DNA of 64,000 nt from Gracilibacillus halophilus YIM-C55.5 (GCF_000359605.1 NZ_APML01000003.1:1-64000), one strand, 5' to 3'. Counted from the first letter of the stretch, positions 21,150-31,132 are shown. Numbers and translations: made by a program. The notes: a model not told the origin generated them from the sequence alone.

Positions 21150-22300
21150 ATGGTTCAAAAAGATCGTGACTTAGATTATATAATAGATGAGATGATAGAT
21201 ACAGTAAAAAACAGCAAAGACGAAATTTTTCACATTGGAGAAGAATCTCGTCAAGAATATGATCAGTTGCGGGAAGAATTAGAAGAATTAAAAGAAGAAG
21301 TAACACAAGTGATTGATGAAGGCGATTATTTAGAACAACAATCGCGATATTCGCGGAAGCGCTTAGCTGAAGTTAGCAGAAATTTTCAAACCTATAGCGA
21401 AGAAGAGATTCGACAAATCTATGACAAAGCGCATCAAATACAATCGGAATTAACGATGAAAAGAGAAAAGGAAGCAAGACTAAGAGAACGGCGTGATGAT
21501 ATTGAGAGAAGACTAAAATCCATCGAACAAATGATCGAAAGGGCAGAAGGACTTGTTGGAAAAATTTCGATCGTACTTAATTATTTAAATGAAGATTTCC
21601 GCCAAGTGAGCGATTTGCTTCAGGATGCCCAAGAAAAACAAGCATTTGGACTAAAAATTATTGAGGCGCAAGAAGAAGAACGTCGTCGCTTATCACGCGA
21701 AATTCACGACGGACCAGCACAAATGTTAGCGAATATTTTGTTGCGTTCGGAAGTCGTTGACCGCGCATATAAAAAAGGAAACATGGAAAGTGCTGTTGAT
21801 GAAATGAAAAGCGTCCGGCCATTGATTCGAAATTCATTGCAGGAAGTTCGACGCATTATTTATGACCTGCGCCCGATGGCATTAGATGATTTGGGACTCA
21901 TTCCGACGATTAAAAAGTATATCACAACCATTCAAGATTATCATGATATACATATCGAATTTTTTCATAAAGGCTTTGATGACCGATTAACAAGCCAATA
22001 TGAAGTGGCATTATTCCGTTTAATACAGGAATCGATTCAAAATTCCATTAAACATGCGGAAGCGGCACAAATTGACGTGAAGATTGAAATCAATGATAAA
22101 TATGTCATCGCAGTCGTCAAGGATGATGGAAAAGGATTTGATGTTAGTGAAAAGAAAACATCCTTTTCGGTATTTTAGGCATGACCGAACGAATCGATAT
22201 GCTTGGCGGCGAGTTCAATATTGATAGTGCAATCGGTGAAGGAACAAAAGTCGTGATCACATTACCTGCTCCTAACGAAAATCAGGATACAAATAGTTAA
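21150..22300 (+). CDS. degS: Sensor histidine kinase DegS, interrupted by one frameshift
   Basis: Cytoplasmic kinase that phosphorylates DegU. N-terminal sensor coiled-coil (about residues 1-175), then DHp helix with the phospho-acceptor His in RLSREIHDGPAQMLAN near residue 188, and the HATPase domain with the N box SIQNSIKHAE and G1 box DDGKGFD. The frame is lost near 22160 in a T run: one more T restores FGILGMTERIDMLGGEF and the natural end at 22300, giving the family length. Starts are uncertain: TTG 21144 or ATG 21150, behind AGGTGGGTGA. The break is most likely a sequence error, because the lost part is the conserved G2 region and degU downstream is intact. Confidence 0.88.
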
Positions 22301-22409
22301 AAATTAGGTATAATGGCAAAAGAGTCGATAAAAAAACAGCTCAAGAATTGAATACTCATCGCTGCATATTTACGTATTTACTAGAGGATATAAATAAGGA
22401 GGTAGAACG

Positions 22410-23111
22410 ATGGCAACGAATATTGTACTCATTGACGATCACAAACTATTCCGCGAAGGAGTCAAACGCATTCTGGAACTAGAAGCAGAATTTAATGTAT
22501 TAGCAGAGGGAGATGACGGTGCTTCAGCCACAGAACTCGTTCGACAGTATAAGCCCGATGTCGTTTTAATGGATATCAACATGCCTGGTGTGAACGGTGT
22601 GGAAGCAACGGCTAAACTCATCGACACTTTCCCAGCCGTAAAAGTCATCATTTTGTCGATTCATGATGACGAAAATTATGTTACGCACGCACTGAAGTCA
22701 GGTGCACAAGGATACTTACTGAAAGAAATGGATTCAGATGCACTTATTAATGCGATTACTGTCGTAAGTGAAGGTGGTTCTTACCTACATCCAAAAGTAA
22801 CGCATAATTTAGTGAAGGAATACCGTCGTCTCGTTTCAGAAGAAGGAGCCATCTATGAATCCGATGATCATTTAGAAAAATTAAAAGATATTGAACATCG
22901 ACGTCCGCTTCATTTATTAACACGCCGTGAATGCCAAGTACTACAGATGTTGGCAGAAGGAAAAAGTAATAAAGGCATTTCTGAAGGCTTGTATATTAGC
23001 GAGAAAACAGTCAAGAATCACGTCAGCAGCATTTTACAAAAAATGAAAGTGAAAGATCGTACCCAAGCAGTCGTCATCGCGATTAAAAAAGGCTGGGTGG
23101 AAATTTTATAG
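22410..23111 (+). CDS. degU: Response regulator DegU
   Basis: 233 residues, NarL/FixJ type. Receiver domain (1-120) with acidic pair DD at 10-11, phospho-acceptor Asp in [10 protein letters not shown] near residue 57, Thr/Ser-equivalent and Lys in YLLKEMDS near 108. C-terminal LuxR helix-turn-helix [18 protein letters not shown] and [16 protein letters not shown]. DegU controls exoenzymes, competence, motility and biofilm in Bacillus, consistent with the neighbouring comF, flagellar and matrix genes. Good GGAGG site before the ATG; own terminator. Confidence 0.95.
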   Translation: MATNIVLIDDHKLFREGVKRILELEAEFNVLAEGDDGASATELVRQYKPDVVLMDINMPGVNGVEATAKLIDTFPAVKVIILSIHDDENYVTHALKSGAQGYLLKEMDSDALINAITVVSEGGSYLHPKVTHNLVKEYRRLVSEEGAIYESDDHLEKLKDIEHRRPLHLLTRRECQVLQMLAEGKSNKGISEGLYISEKTVKNHVSSILQKMKVKDRTQAVVIAIKKGWVEIL

Positions 23112-23117
23112 ATCGAC

Positions 23118-23149
23118 AAAACGCTCTAGCCTCTGCTAGAGCATTTTGT
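23118..23149 (+). terminator. Rho-independent terminator after degU
   Basis: GCTCTAGC pairs with GCTAGAGC around a 4-base loop, flanked by AAAAC and ATTTTG. It closes degS-degU. Confidence 0.8.
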
Positions 23150-23175
23150 TTGATTTTGTTGCTTGCTTTGAAGAA

Positions 23176-23280
23176 GTTGAGAATAAATTTGCTAGAGTTG
23201 AGAATAAAAAGCGCGAAGTTGAGAATAAATCCGCCAAAGTCGAGAATAAAAGCCAAAAACTTGAGAATAAATGATCAACT
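23176..23280. repeat. 21-bp tandem repeat array (family A, inverted), 5 units
   Basis: Units begin at 23176, 23197, 23218, 23239 and 23260, exactly 21 bp apart. Core GTTGAGAATAAA (variants GTC and CTT at the first three bases) followed by nine variable bases. It starts 27 bp after the degU terminator. Confidence 0.9.
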
Positions 23281-23396
23281 AGCATGCAAATATGTAGACG
23301 AAAATAAAATTTTTACCATATTTCACGTTATCACTATGCACCCTTCCTATTTTTCGATAAAATAAAAGAAACTAAACATTGGGAGAGGTACAGAAT

Positions 23397-24242
23397 ATGA
23401 AGAAAGTTGCTGTCATTACAGATAGTACGGCATACATACCTGAAGTAGTACGCCATGAACAAGATATACATATGGTTCCTTTAAACGTCGTATTCGATGA
23501 ACAATCTTTTCAAGAAGAAATAGATATAGAAACCGATGATTTTTACCAAAAAGTAAAGCAAGTGGATGAATTACCAAAGACATCCCAGCCCTCGATTGGA
23601 TTGATCACGGAGACATTGGAATCTCTAGCCAATGATTATGAACAAGCCGTTTTTGTTACGTTGTCCAGCGGCATCAGCGGGACGTATCAATCGGTATTAA
23701 CTGCAGCGTCAATGGTGGACGCTATCGATGTTCATGCCTTTGATTCCGAGATTAGTTGTATGGCGCAAGGATATTATGCACTCGAAGCAGCCGAATTAGC
23801 AGAAAAAGGCGAAAATGCTGCAAAAATTATTGAGCGACTTGATGAAATCAAACAATCGTTACGTGCTTATTTTATGGTTGATGATTTGTCGCACTTACAT
23901 CGTGGCGGTCGCTTGAATGGTGCACAAGCCCTGGTAGGAAGTATGTTACAAGTGAAACCTATTTTGCACTTTGAAGACACGAAGATCGTCCCATTTGAAA
24001 AAATTCGCACGCAGAAAAAAGCACTAAAGCGTATTTTTCAATTGTTTGATGAAGATGCCTCAACGAAAGTACCAGTTGTTGCGACCGTGATCCATGCCAA
24101 TCGCGAGGAACAGGCCAAACGAATCAAACAACAATTAGAGGAACAATATGATAATGTTGAAATCGACATCAGTTATTTTGGCCCTGTAATCGCTACCCAT
24201 CTTGGAGAAGGAGCCATCGGATTAACATGGTATAAAAAATAA
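23397..24242 (+). CDS. degV: DegV family fatty-acid-binding protein
   Basis: 281 residues. The N-terminal VAVITDSTAYIP with phosphate-binding Ser/Thr, the TSQPSIG motif near residue 64, TLSSGISGTYQS near 95 and HRGGRLN near 168 define the DegV/EDD fold, which binds fatty acids for the FakA/FakB kinase route in Firmicutes. Start at 23397, nine bases after GGGAGAGG; a longer reading frame upstream has no site. Its place between degU and comFA is the same as in B. subtilis. Confidence 0.92.
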   Translation: MKKVAVITDSTAYIPEVVRHEQDIHMVPLNVVFDEQSFQEEIDIETDDFYQKVKQVDELPKTSQPSIGLITETLESLANDYEQAVFVTLSSGISGTYQSVLTAASMVDAIDVHAFDSEISCMAQGYYALEAAELAEKGENAAKIIERLDEIKQSLRAYFMVDDLSHLHRGGRLNGAQALVGSMLQVKPILHFEDTKIVPFEKIRTQKKALKRIFQLFDEDASTKVPVVATVIHANREEQAKRIKQQLEEQYDNVEIDISYFGPVIATHLGEGAIGLTWYKK

Positions 24243-24247
24243 ATCAG

Positions 24248-24271
24248 TCATACGGCGTCTCTGCCGTATGA
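24248..24271. other. Hairpin between degV and comFA
   Basis: TCATACGGC pairs perfectly with GCCGTATGA around a 6-base loop, 22 bp before the comFA start. No T run follows, so it is more likely an RNA-processing or attenuation hairpin than a full terminator. Confidence 0.5.
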
Positions 24272-24293
24272 TCGATAAAAAGGAGTGAACCCA

Positions 24294-25646
24294 GTGTGTG
24301 AATCCCTCGGAAAAATCCTCGCCGGGAAGCGCCTCCTCATTGACGAACTCTCGCTCCCATCAAATGAATTCCACCAACTGATTGAAAACAACCATTTACG
24401 CAAAATTCCTGCCATCACACAACAAAAATGGCGTCGTCAATGCAATCGTTGCGGCAATCAAAATCCAGCACGATTTGGTCACATTCCTTGTTCTCGATGT
24501 GACAGCACACATGTCTACTGTCGCAACTGTTTGCAAACGGGAAGGGTGCTAGCCTGTGAATCGTTGTATGAATGGACAGGGCCAGTATCCGATTGGCCAT
24601 ACCAAGAAAATCCATGTGCATGGGAAGGTCAACTCACGACACATCAGCAGTCAGCTGCAGACAAAATGCAACAAGTTATTGATCAAAAGCTGAAGCCTCT
24701 CATTTGTTGGGCTGTATGTGGTGCTGGGAAAACCGAAATGCTCTTTCCCGCCATTGAATTAGCGATTAAGAAGCAAAAGCGAATTTGTATCGCCACGCCT
24801 CGAGCAGATGTCGTTCGCGAACTTTACCCACGTATAAAAAGCGCATTTCCAAATACCACAATCGAAGCGTTATATGCTGATACGGCTTATCGAACAGATA
24901 TTGGGCAAATCGTCATTTCCACCACACATCAATTGATTCGTTACAACCAAGCTTTCGACGTCATGATTGTTGATGAAATCGATGCATTTCCATTTCACCA
25001 TGACAAAACGCTTACCTTTTTAGCGAATCGAGCAGCCAAACAAGAAGCCGCACATATTTACTTAACAGCCACTCCTCGTGCCAAACAAAAGCGGGACATT
25101 CGGCGAAAACTAATCGATGTCGTCTTCGTTCCACGACGTTTCCACGGTCATCCGTTGATCGTTCCAGAAGAAAAACTAATCATCAAATTGCGCCAAACAT
25201 TAAACGACGAAAAACTCCCGCCATTTCTCATCCACTATCTCCAACACCGATCAAACAAACGACAATTATTAGTATTTGTACCGACAATTAATCGCCTGGC
25301 CACTGTAGCCAAAGCCATCGAACCTTTTGCGCAGCACTTAGAAACGGTTCATGCAGATGACACGGCCCGAAAAGAAAAAATCGATGCCTTCCGCAATCAA
25401 TCACTGGATGTATTGATTACAACAACGATTTTAGAGCGTGGAGTCACTTTCCCGTCCATTGATGTCATCATCTTAGAAGCGGATCATGATGTATTTGATG
25501 AAGCTGCCATTGTGCAAATTGCTGGGCGTGCGGGCAGAAGTCCAAATGACCCAGAAGGTGATGTGATTTTATGTCATCAAGGAAAAACAAAAGCGATCGT
25601 TCAAGCCATCAAACAAATCAAAACTATGAATCAGAAAGGATTTTAA
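24294..25646 (+). CDS. comFA: Late competence DNA translocase ComFA
   Basis: About 450 residues. An N-terminal four-cysteine zinc finger (CNRCG...CSRC...CRNC near residues 45-80), then a DEAD-like superfamily 2 helicase core: Walker A CGAGKTEM near 147, DEID box near 226, motif III TATPRA near 262, motif VI QIAGRAGRS near 412. ComFA is a membrane-associated ATPase driving uptake of single-stranded DNA during transformation. GTG at 24294 is chosen, eight bases after AAGGAG; the GTG at 24285 overlaps it. comFC follows directly; no comFB lies between them. Confidence 0.92.
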   Translation: MCESLGKILAGKRLLIDELSLPSNEFHQLIENNHLRKIPAITQQKWRRQCNRCGNQNPARFGHIPCSRCDSTHVYCRNCLQTGRVLACESLYEWTGPVSDWPYQENPCAWEGQLTTHQQSAADKMQQVIDQKLKPLICWAVCGAGKTEMLFPAIELAIKKQKRICIATPRADVVRELYPRIKSAFPNTTIEALYADTAYRTDIGQIVISTTHQLIRYNQAFDVMIVDEIDAFPFHHDKTLTFLANRAAKQEAAHIYLTATPRAKQKRDIRRKLIDVVFVPRRFHGHPLIVPEEKLIIKLRQTLNDEKLPPFLIHYLQHRSNKRQLLVFVPTINRLATVAKAIEPFAQHLETVHADDTARKEKIDAFRNQSLDVLITTTILERGVTFPSIDVIILEADHDVFDEAAIVQIAGRAGRSPNDPEGDVILCHQGKTKAIVQAIKQIKTMNQKGF

Positions 25647-25648
25647 CG

Positions 25649-26344
25649 ATGCAATGTCTTTACTGTTTCACACCAATTATTACGTCAGTTACATGGTCCA
25701 ATGTATTTTATCCTAGCAGTTTTCAACATTTTTGCTCAAACTGCCTCGAACAACTTTCCATGATTGAAAAGCCAATCTGCCCTCGTTGTGGCCGCCCGTC
25801 CAACAATCTGTGTATCGATTGTCACCGTTGGGAAGAGCGTCCCGATTATGCCAATGTACTCAAGATGAATCGATCCATTTTTTCATATTCAAATTTTGTC
25901 CAAGAACTCATCACCCAGTGGAAATACCAAGGTGATTACGAGCTTATCAAAGGTTTTGCCCCCTTTATTCGTAAAGCTTTTTCTGCTAACTTTGGTCAAC
26001 TAGCAAAATCGCTCACCATTATTCCCATTCCATTAACCCACATGCGCGCATATGAGCGAGCCTTTAATCAAGCACAAGCTATTGCTCAAATCATTGCCAA
26101 TGCATACAAAATTCCAATCATCGATGCACTGAAGCGGAATGAAGAAATCACTGAGAAACAATCAAAAAAATCACGCTATGAACGGTTGGAAACAAAAAAT
26201 CCATTTTTCTTATCACAAAAACTTCACACGAATGTATTAATTGTCGATGATATATATACAACTGGAATGACGATTCATCATGCTGCAAAGCAATTAAAAA
26301 AAGCAGGAAGTCCTTCAATTTATAGTTTTACACTGGCACGATAG
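25649..26344 (+). CDS. comFC: ComFC family amidophosphoribosyltransferase-like protein
   Basis: 231 residues. N-terminal double zinc finger (CLYC...CSNC and CPRCG...CIDC), then a phosphoribosyltransferase domain with the PRPP loop VLIVDDIYTTGMT near residue 192. ComFC/ComF is required for efficient transformation and works with ComFA. Start at 25649, two bases after the comFA stop, behind AAAGGA, implying translational coupling. The longer frame beginning inside comFA is not credible. Confidence 0.92.
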   Translation: MQCLYCFTPIITSVTWSNVFYPSSFQHFCSNCLEQLSMIEKPICPRCGRPSNNLCIDCHRWEERPDYANVLKMNRSIFSYSNFVQELITQWKYQGDYELIKGFAPFIRKAFSANFGQLAKSLTIIPIPLTHMRAYERAFNQAQAIAQIIANAYKIPIIDALKRNEEITEKQSKKSRYERLETKNPFFLSQKLHTNVLIVDDIYTTGMTIHHAAKQLKKAGSPSIYSFTLAR

Positions 26345-26403
26345 TCCAAATAGACTAATATATGCTATACTAAAAATAATAGAGACGAAAAGAGGTGTTA
26401 CGA

Positions 26404-26817
26404 ATGGGAGAGCTAATGAATTGTGCAAGATGTGATCAACTTTTTGTTAAAACAACCAAACCCATTTGTCAGGACTGTATCAAAGAAGAAGAGGAAAAAT
26501 TTCAAATTGTATATAATTTCTTACGCGTGCGCGACAATCGTAAAGCTACCATACCAGAGATCGTCGAAGCAACTGATGTAGAAGAAGATTTAATCTTACA
26601 ATTTGTCAAAGAGAATCGTCTTCGCCCATCAAAATTTCCGAATCTATCATATCCATGTGAACGTTGTGGTGAACCCATCGGCTCCGGGAAGATCTGCGAA
26701 AACTGTAGCGATGAGTTATCATCCGAACTTCACCAACAAGAAGAAATCGAACAAGTCAAAAAACGAAACGAAGACGAAGAACGCCAACGCGTCCGCACCT
26801 ACTTTACAAGAAAATAG
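26404..26817 (+). CDS. yvyF: Flagellar operon protein YvyF
   Basis: About 137 residues. Two zinc-finger-like cysteine pairs at the N-terminus (CARC...CQDC), a central winged-helix-like stretch (RKATIPEIVEATDVEED) and a second cysteine cluster (CERCG...CENC), as in the TIGR03826/YvyF family located beside flgM in Bacilli. It is proposed to be a flagellar regulator; the molecular role is not established. ATG at 26404 follows AGAGGTG; the GTG at 26395 overlaps that site. A terminator follows. Confidence 0.85.
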   Translation: MGELMNCARCDQLFVKTTKPICQDCIKEEEEKFQIVYNFLRVRDNRKATIPEIVEATDVEEDLILQFVKENRLRPSKFPNLSYPCERCGEPIGSGKICENCSDELSSELHQQEEIEQVKKRNEDEERQRVRTYFTRK

Positions 26818-26824
26818 AACGAAT

Positions 26825-26856
26825 AAGCCCTCCCAATATAAAGAGGGCTTTTTTAA
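26825..26856 (+). terminator. Rho-independent terminator after yvyF
   Basis: AAGCCCTC pairs with GAGGGCTT around a 10-base loop, followed by six T. It separates the com block from the flgM operon. Confidence 0.88.
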
Positions 26857-26868
26857 GTTTTCACGCAC

Positions 26869-26938
26869 ATCAAGTCAGAATTCCTGCAGTCACGCCAGAA
26901 AAACCAACATGAGGCCAGAATCATCACACTCACCCTAG
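26869..26938. repeat. 20-bp tandem repeat array (family B), about 3.5 units
   Basis: Units at 26869, 26889, 26909 and a partial at 26929. Core GNCAGAA (GCCAGAA or GTCAGAA) preceded by a variable CA/GA-rich lead; spacing exactly 20 bp. It follows the yvyF terminator directly. Confidence 0.75.
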
Positions 26939-27020
26939 CAAAACAAAATTACAGATTGCCCGCATAAACCACTCATACTTATCAAACCAACAAAACTATA
27001 CTATACTAATAAAAAATGAT

Positions 27021-27047
27021 TAAACATTTATACAAATCAGCCGATAT
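27021..27047 (+). promoter_or_regulatory. SigD promoter of the flgM operon
   Basis: TAAA, then exactly 15 bases, then GCCGATAT: a perfect match to the B. subtilis SigD consensus, 50 bp before flgM. SigD dependence is strongly implied. Confidence 0.9.
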
Positions 27048-27096
27048 TAACGATAGAATAAGTAAGTGTACGAGGAAAGGAAAGAGGTGAAAGGTC

Positions 27097-27360
27097 ATGA
27101 AAGTTCATGGACCCAACCACACGAATGTCAATCCATATCAAAAACAATTTCAAAAGCAGCATGATATAAAGAAAAACACTCAACAACAAGAAGATCAACT
27201 TCAAATCTCGAATCAAGCAAAAGCGATGCAGAACAAAGAAAATCCACTGGCTGCTCGCCAAGCTTATGTCGATGGTATTAAACAACAAGTTGATCATGGT
27301 GAATTCAAGCCGGATGCAGTCGAGACGGCTAAGAAAATTATGAATTATTGGAAAGCGTAA
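27097..27360 (+). CDS. flgM: Anti-sigma-D factor FlgM
   Basis: 87 residues, normal length. N-terminus unstructured and basic; conserved core LQISNQAKAMQ and a C-terminal KPDAVETAKKIMNYW helix, which binds and inhibits SigD until FlgM is exported through the completed hook. First gene of flgM-flgN-flgK-flgL, with a consensus SigD promoter in front and an AAAGAGGTG ribosome binding site. Confidence 0.93.
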   Translation: MKVHGPNHTNVNPYQKQFQKQHDIKKNTQQQEDQLQISNQAKAMQNKENPLAARQAYVDGIKQQVDHGEFKPDAVETAKKIMNYWKA

Positions 27361-27388
27361 AGCGTATTGAAAAAGGAGCAAACTATTC

Positions 27389-27880
27389 ATGTCCGTTCAA
27401 ACGATCATTTCACATTTATCAAAACTGATTGATTTGCATCACAGTTTGTTAAAAGTGTCGAAAAAGAAGACGGAAGTCCTGAAAGAAGGAAAAATTGATG
27501 ACTTGCAAGCATTACTAACCCAGGAACAAAAGCATGTGCAAGCCGTCAATCAAATTGAACAGAAACGAATTGAAGCCGTAGAAGATTGGGCAAATGCTAA
27601 TAAATTAAATCCTGCTGACATTACCGTTTCTGTCATTATTGAACAATATACAGAGGGTAACGATAAGGAGACATTAGAAAAAAACACGGTTGAATTGGCC
27701 GAAATTTTAATGGAACTGCGTCGTCAAGAGGATCTAAATAAGCAATTAACTGAACAATCATTGCAATTCGTTCAACTATCTCTTGATATGATTCAACCGC
27801 GGATCGAAAATTTTAATTATGGCAATCAACAACATCAATCAACTGCTCCGAAACGATCAGTATTTGATTCGAAAGCATAA
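27389..27880 (+). CDS. flgN: Flagellar chaperone FlgN
   Basis: 163 residues, almost entirely helical (heptad-rich from residue 5 to 130) with LSKLIDLHHSLLKVSKKKTEVL at the N-terminus in segments typical of the FlgN family. It is the cytoplasmic export chaperone of the hook-filament junction proteins FlgK and FlgL, encoded just downstream. Ribosome binding site AAAGGAGC. Confidence 0.9.
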   Translation: MSVQTIISHLSKLIDLHHSLLKVSKKKTEVLKEGKIDDLQALLTQEQKHVQAVNQIEQKRIEAVEDWANANKLNPADITVSVIIEQYTEGNDKETLEKNTVELAEILMELRRQEDLNKQLTEQSLQFVQLSLDMIQPRIENFNYGNQQHQSTAPKRSVFDSKA

Positions 27881-27894
27881 GAGGAGGAACTGTC

Positions 27895-29547
27895 ATGTCG
27901 TCAACATTTAATGGGCTAGAAGTTGCAAAGCGTGCACTCCACGCCCAACAATCAGCTTTATATACAACGAGTCATAACATCTCAAATGCGAATACAGATG
28001 GCTATACGAGGCAACGCGTGAACTTTGAACAGACTGCACCTTATCCACCAGCGTCACGAAATCGCCCAGAAATCCCAGGCCAAGTCGGTAGTGGGGTACA
28101 AGCTGGTTCGATTGAACGAATTCGTGATACATTTGTCGACAAACAATATCGGCAAGAAAATACGAAAGTTGGTTACTACGATTCAAAAGCGGATATGATG
28201 TCGAAAATGGAATCGATTATGAATGAGCCATCTGAGGAAGGGTTATCACATACTATGGACCAATTTTGGCAATCATTACAAGATCTCTCAGTCAACCCTG
28301 AAGATTCTGGTGCTCGTTCTGTAGTGAAAGAACGTGGTGTTGCGCTTGCGGATACATTTAATTATCTACATAATTCTCTCCAAGACGTGCGAGCGAATAT
28401 GAAAAACGAAATCAGTGTTGATAATACAGAAGTTAATTCGATTATTGATCGGATTAACAAAGTGAATCGACAAATTAGTGAAGTAGAACCACACGGACAG
28501 GTGCCAAATGATCTATACGATGAGCGTGATCGCTTAGTTGATGATTTGTCGCAATACGTTGATATTAATGTTGACTATCAAGAAAGCACAGGACAACCGA
28601 GCCCAATTGCTCAAGGGATTGCGACAATCACATTAAAAACAGGAGATTCTGAAGTCCAAAATACTGATGATCCAATCACTTTAGTAGACGGCACAAATCA
28701 AAAACAACTAGGAACAAATGATGCGGTTAATCATATGTTTGCAGATTTTGGCGATGACAATAATGTAAAATCAATTCTGTTTGCAGGACCAAATACGGTT
28801 CCTAATCAAGAAACAGCTGACTATGTTGATGGTCTAGCAAAAGACAGTACAGCGTTGATTTATGGTGATGATTACAAAGTAAACGGCAAATTTAAATCAC
28901 TTGTTGAAGGTGCCGGTTACCTCGAAGGGTTTGAATACAATGGTTCAGCAGGCACAGCATCAGGTGAATTTAATCAAATGTTAACTAACCTTGATAAAAT
29001 GACCAACAATCTTGTCACAGAGTTTAATAATGTGCATCAAAACGGTTATACACTAACTGATACTGATGATGATGGAAATGCCGATCAAGGTGGTAATTTC
29101 TTTGAAGGCACAACAGCGGACACAATCGCAGTCACTGATACGATTAAAGACAATGTTGATCAAATAGCTGCTAGTACAGATGGTTCCCCAGGTAACGGTG
29201 AAAATGCCATTGCGCTTGCAGATGTGTATACGAAATTAGGCGAAGAATATAATACAAATCCAGCTGATGAATTTGATGAAAAAACGTCGATGAAAAGCTA
29301 TTTTGAAGGCGTGATTGGTGAAATGGGGGTTGCGGCAGAAGATGCTAACAGGATGCAAGGCAATTCACAAACACTGCGCCAACAAGTTGAAGAAAATAGA
29401 CAGTCCATAAGCTCTGTTTCATTAGATGAAGAAATGACAAATATGGTTCAATTTCAGCATGCTTACAACGCAGCGGCTCGAAATATGACGGTTGTTGACG
29501 AAATGCTTGATCGTGTCATTAATAACATGGGACTTGTAGGGAGGTAA
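27895..29547 (+). CDS. flgK: Hook-associated protein 1 FlgK
   Basis: 550 residues. N-terminal rod/filament motif SSTFNGLEVAKRALHAQQSA and ISNANTDGYTRQRV, C-terminal SSVSLDEEMTNMVQFQHAYN-type helix (in pieces) that coil with the N-terminus in the first hook-filament junction ring. The middle is an acidic, Asp/Asn-rich variable domain. Start behind AAGAGGAGGAACTG, 15 bp after flgN. Confidence 0.96.
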   Translation: MSSTFNGLEVAKRALHAQQSALYTTSHNISNANTDGYTRQRVNFEQTAPYPPASRNRPEIPGQVGSGVQAGSIERIRDTFVDKQYRQENTKVGYYDSKADMMSKMESIMNEPSEEGLSHTMDQFWQSLQDLSVNPEDSGARSVVKERGVALADTFNYLHNSLQDVRANMKNEISVDNTEVNSIIDRINKVNRQISEVEPHGQVPNDLYDERDRLVDDLSQYVDINVDYQESTGQPSPIAQGIATITLKTGDSEVQNTDDPITLVDGTNQKQLGTNDAVNHMFADFGDDNNVKSILFAGPNTVPNQETADYVDGLAKDSTALIYGDDYKVNGKFKSLVEGAGYLEGFEYNGSAGTASGEFNQMLTNLDKMTNNLVTEFNNVHQNGYTLTDTDDDGNADQGGNFFEGTTADTIAVTDTIKDNVDQIAASTDGSPGNGENAIALADVYTKLGEEYNTNPADEFDEKTSMKSYFEGVIGEMGVAAEDANRMQGNSQTLRQQVEENRQSISSVSLDEEMTNMVQFQHAYNAAARNMTVVDEMLDRVINNMGLVGR

Positions 29548-29556
29548 GAAATAGCA

Positions 29557-30486
29557 ATGCGTGTCACACAAGGAATGCTCACAGGCAATATGTTGCGTAA
29601 TGTCAGTAATAGTTATCAGGATATCGGAAAATATATGGAGCAACTTTCCACAGGTAAGAAGATCAATAATCCCTCTGATGATCCAGTCGTTGCAATGAAA
29701 GGGATGAATTATCGTACCCAAGTGAAAAATACGGATCAATATGAACGAAATATTAACGAAGTTCATACATGGATGGACAACTCTGATGATGCGATGGACA
29801 AGGCGCAAGATGCACTTGATCGTCTCCGTGAACTTGCGGTACAAGGTTCAAACGATACATATGAAGAAGGTCAACGTGGGAATATTGCTTCTGAAGTCGA
29901 ACAATTGCGCGATCATTTGTTAGATGTTGCGAATACGAAAGTGAATAACAAGTATATTTTTAGTGGAACACAGACCACGGGTAATGATGGTGATGAGCCG
30001 TATCAAATTAATGGTGATGATCCAACAGATAATGATTTTTTCGATTTCAATGGAAATTCTAGCAATGTCAACATTGAAGTTTCTGATGGTGTAAAGCTTC
30101 CTGTTAATGTAACTCCGGATCAAGTGTTTACGAAAGAAAATGCAGAAGGTAATAATATGTTCGAAACGGTTACAAATTTTGCAAATGATTTACGAGACGG
30201 TGCGTCAGGAGAAGATTTAAATCAGTATATTGCACAAATCGACGAGCATATTGATGATAACGTCAATGCACGTGCAGATCTTGGTGCAAGACAAAACCGC
30301 ATCGAATTAATTGAAGATCGTGTGCAATCACAAGGAATTTCAGCAGAAGAAATGATGTCTGATAATGAAGACGCTGATATGGAAAAAGTAATCATGAAGC
30401 TCACGTCACAAGAATCAGTGCATCGAGCAGCTTTAAGCGCAGGTGCTCGTGTCATTCAACCAACATTAATGGACTTTTTACGTTAA
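29557..30486 (+). CDS. flgL: Hook-associated protein 3 FlgL
   Basis: 309 residues. N-terminal MRVTQGMLTGNMLRNVS and LSTGKKINNPSDDP are flagellin/FlgL D0-D1 signatures; the C-terminus carries the matching helix (MKLTSQESVHRAALSAGARV, split by family variation). It forms the second junction ring between FlgK and the filament. Follows flgK by nine bases and is closed by a terminator. Confidence 0.95.
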   Translation: MRVTQGMLTGNMLRNVSNSYQDIGKYMEQLSTGKKINNPSDDPVVAMKGMNYRTQVKNTDQYERNINEVHTWMDNSDDAMDKAQDALDRLRELAVQGSNDTYEEGQRGNIASEVEQLRDHLLDVANTKVNNKYIFSGTQTTGNDGDEPYQINGDDPTDNDFFDFNGNSSNVNIEVSDGVKLPVNVTPDQVFTKENAEGNNMFETVTNFANDLRDGASGEDLNQYIAQIDEHIDDNVNARADLGARQNRIELIEDRVQSQGISAEEMMSDNEDADMEKVIMKLTSQESVHRAALSAGARVIQPTLMDFLR

Positions 30487-30492
30487 GCAATT

Positions 30493-30523
30493 AACCTTAC
30501 CTTCCGATTAGGTAAGGTTTTTC
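30493..30523 (+). terminator. Rho-independent terminator after flgL
   Basis: AACCTTACC pairs perfectly with GGTAAGGTT around a 9-base loop, followed by TTTTC. Since yviE-fliW-csrA follow closely, read-through is possible. Confidence 0.85.
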
Positions 30524-30541
30524 TTTAAAGGGGAGATCCAT

Positions 30542-31132
30542 ATGCAAATGCCACAATTACGGATACAATCACAAGATGCCATGATTGGCCTTCGGACGCA
30601 AAATGCGAAACTAGATATGAATTACGATCCAGCTAAGCAATCGATCCGTCAGCCCAAAGCCGATATGCAAATACGAACAACACCAAGTAAACTAACGATT
30701 GATCAGTCACAAGCCTTTGCGGATGTCGGTATCAAGCCAACATCACAAATGATCGAAGAAAAAGCGCAGGAAGGGAAACAGAAATTAATGGAAGTTATCG
30801 CACGCAGACGACGTCAAGGCGATGAATTAATGAAAATTGAAAAGGGGGGCAATCCAATCAAACGGCAAGCCAAAGAGAACGGACATGATGAAAAGAAACA
30901 GTTCAATATTGGCTGGATTCCATCAGCGAATAGTGTGAAAATCGATTATCAGCCAGCTGAAGTAAACGTTCAAGTAACACCGAGAGAACCAGAAATCAAT
31001 AACCAACCGACAGAGGTTCAATATCAATATCAAAGAGGCAACGTAGAAACGTATGTAGAACAGAAGAATTGGCTCGAAATTGACTTTATCGAATCCCAAT
31101 CCAGTGGCAGTCATGTGTCATTAAATTTGTAA
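30542..31132 (+). CDS. yviE: YviE-like (DUF6470) protein
   Basis: 196 residues, soluble, Gln-rich. The start MQMPQLRIQSQDAMIGL and repeated beta-strand-like stretches (ADMQIRTTPSKLTIDQ, VKIDYQPAEVNVQVTP) match the YviE/DUF6470 family, encoded between flgL and fliW in Bacillus. Function unknown, probably flagellar by context. AAAGGGGAG ribosome binding site. Confidence 0.85.
   Translation: MQMPQLRIQSQDAMIGLRTQNAKLDMNYDPAKQSIRQPKADMQIRTTPSKLTIDQSQAFADVGIKPTSQMIEEKAQEGKQKLMEVIARRRRQGDELMKIEKGGNPIKRQAKENGHDEKKQFNIGWIPSANSVKIDYQPAEVNVQVTPREPEINNQPTEVQYQYQRGNVETYVEQKNWLEIDFIESQSSGSHVSLNL

Noticed and set aside
24285..26344. A missing or frameshifted comFB between comFA and comFC
   Set aside because: comFC starts two bases after the comFA stop, so there is no room and no remnant; absence of comFB is common in relatives.
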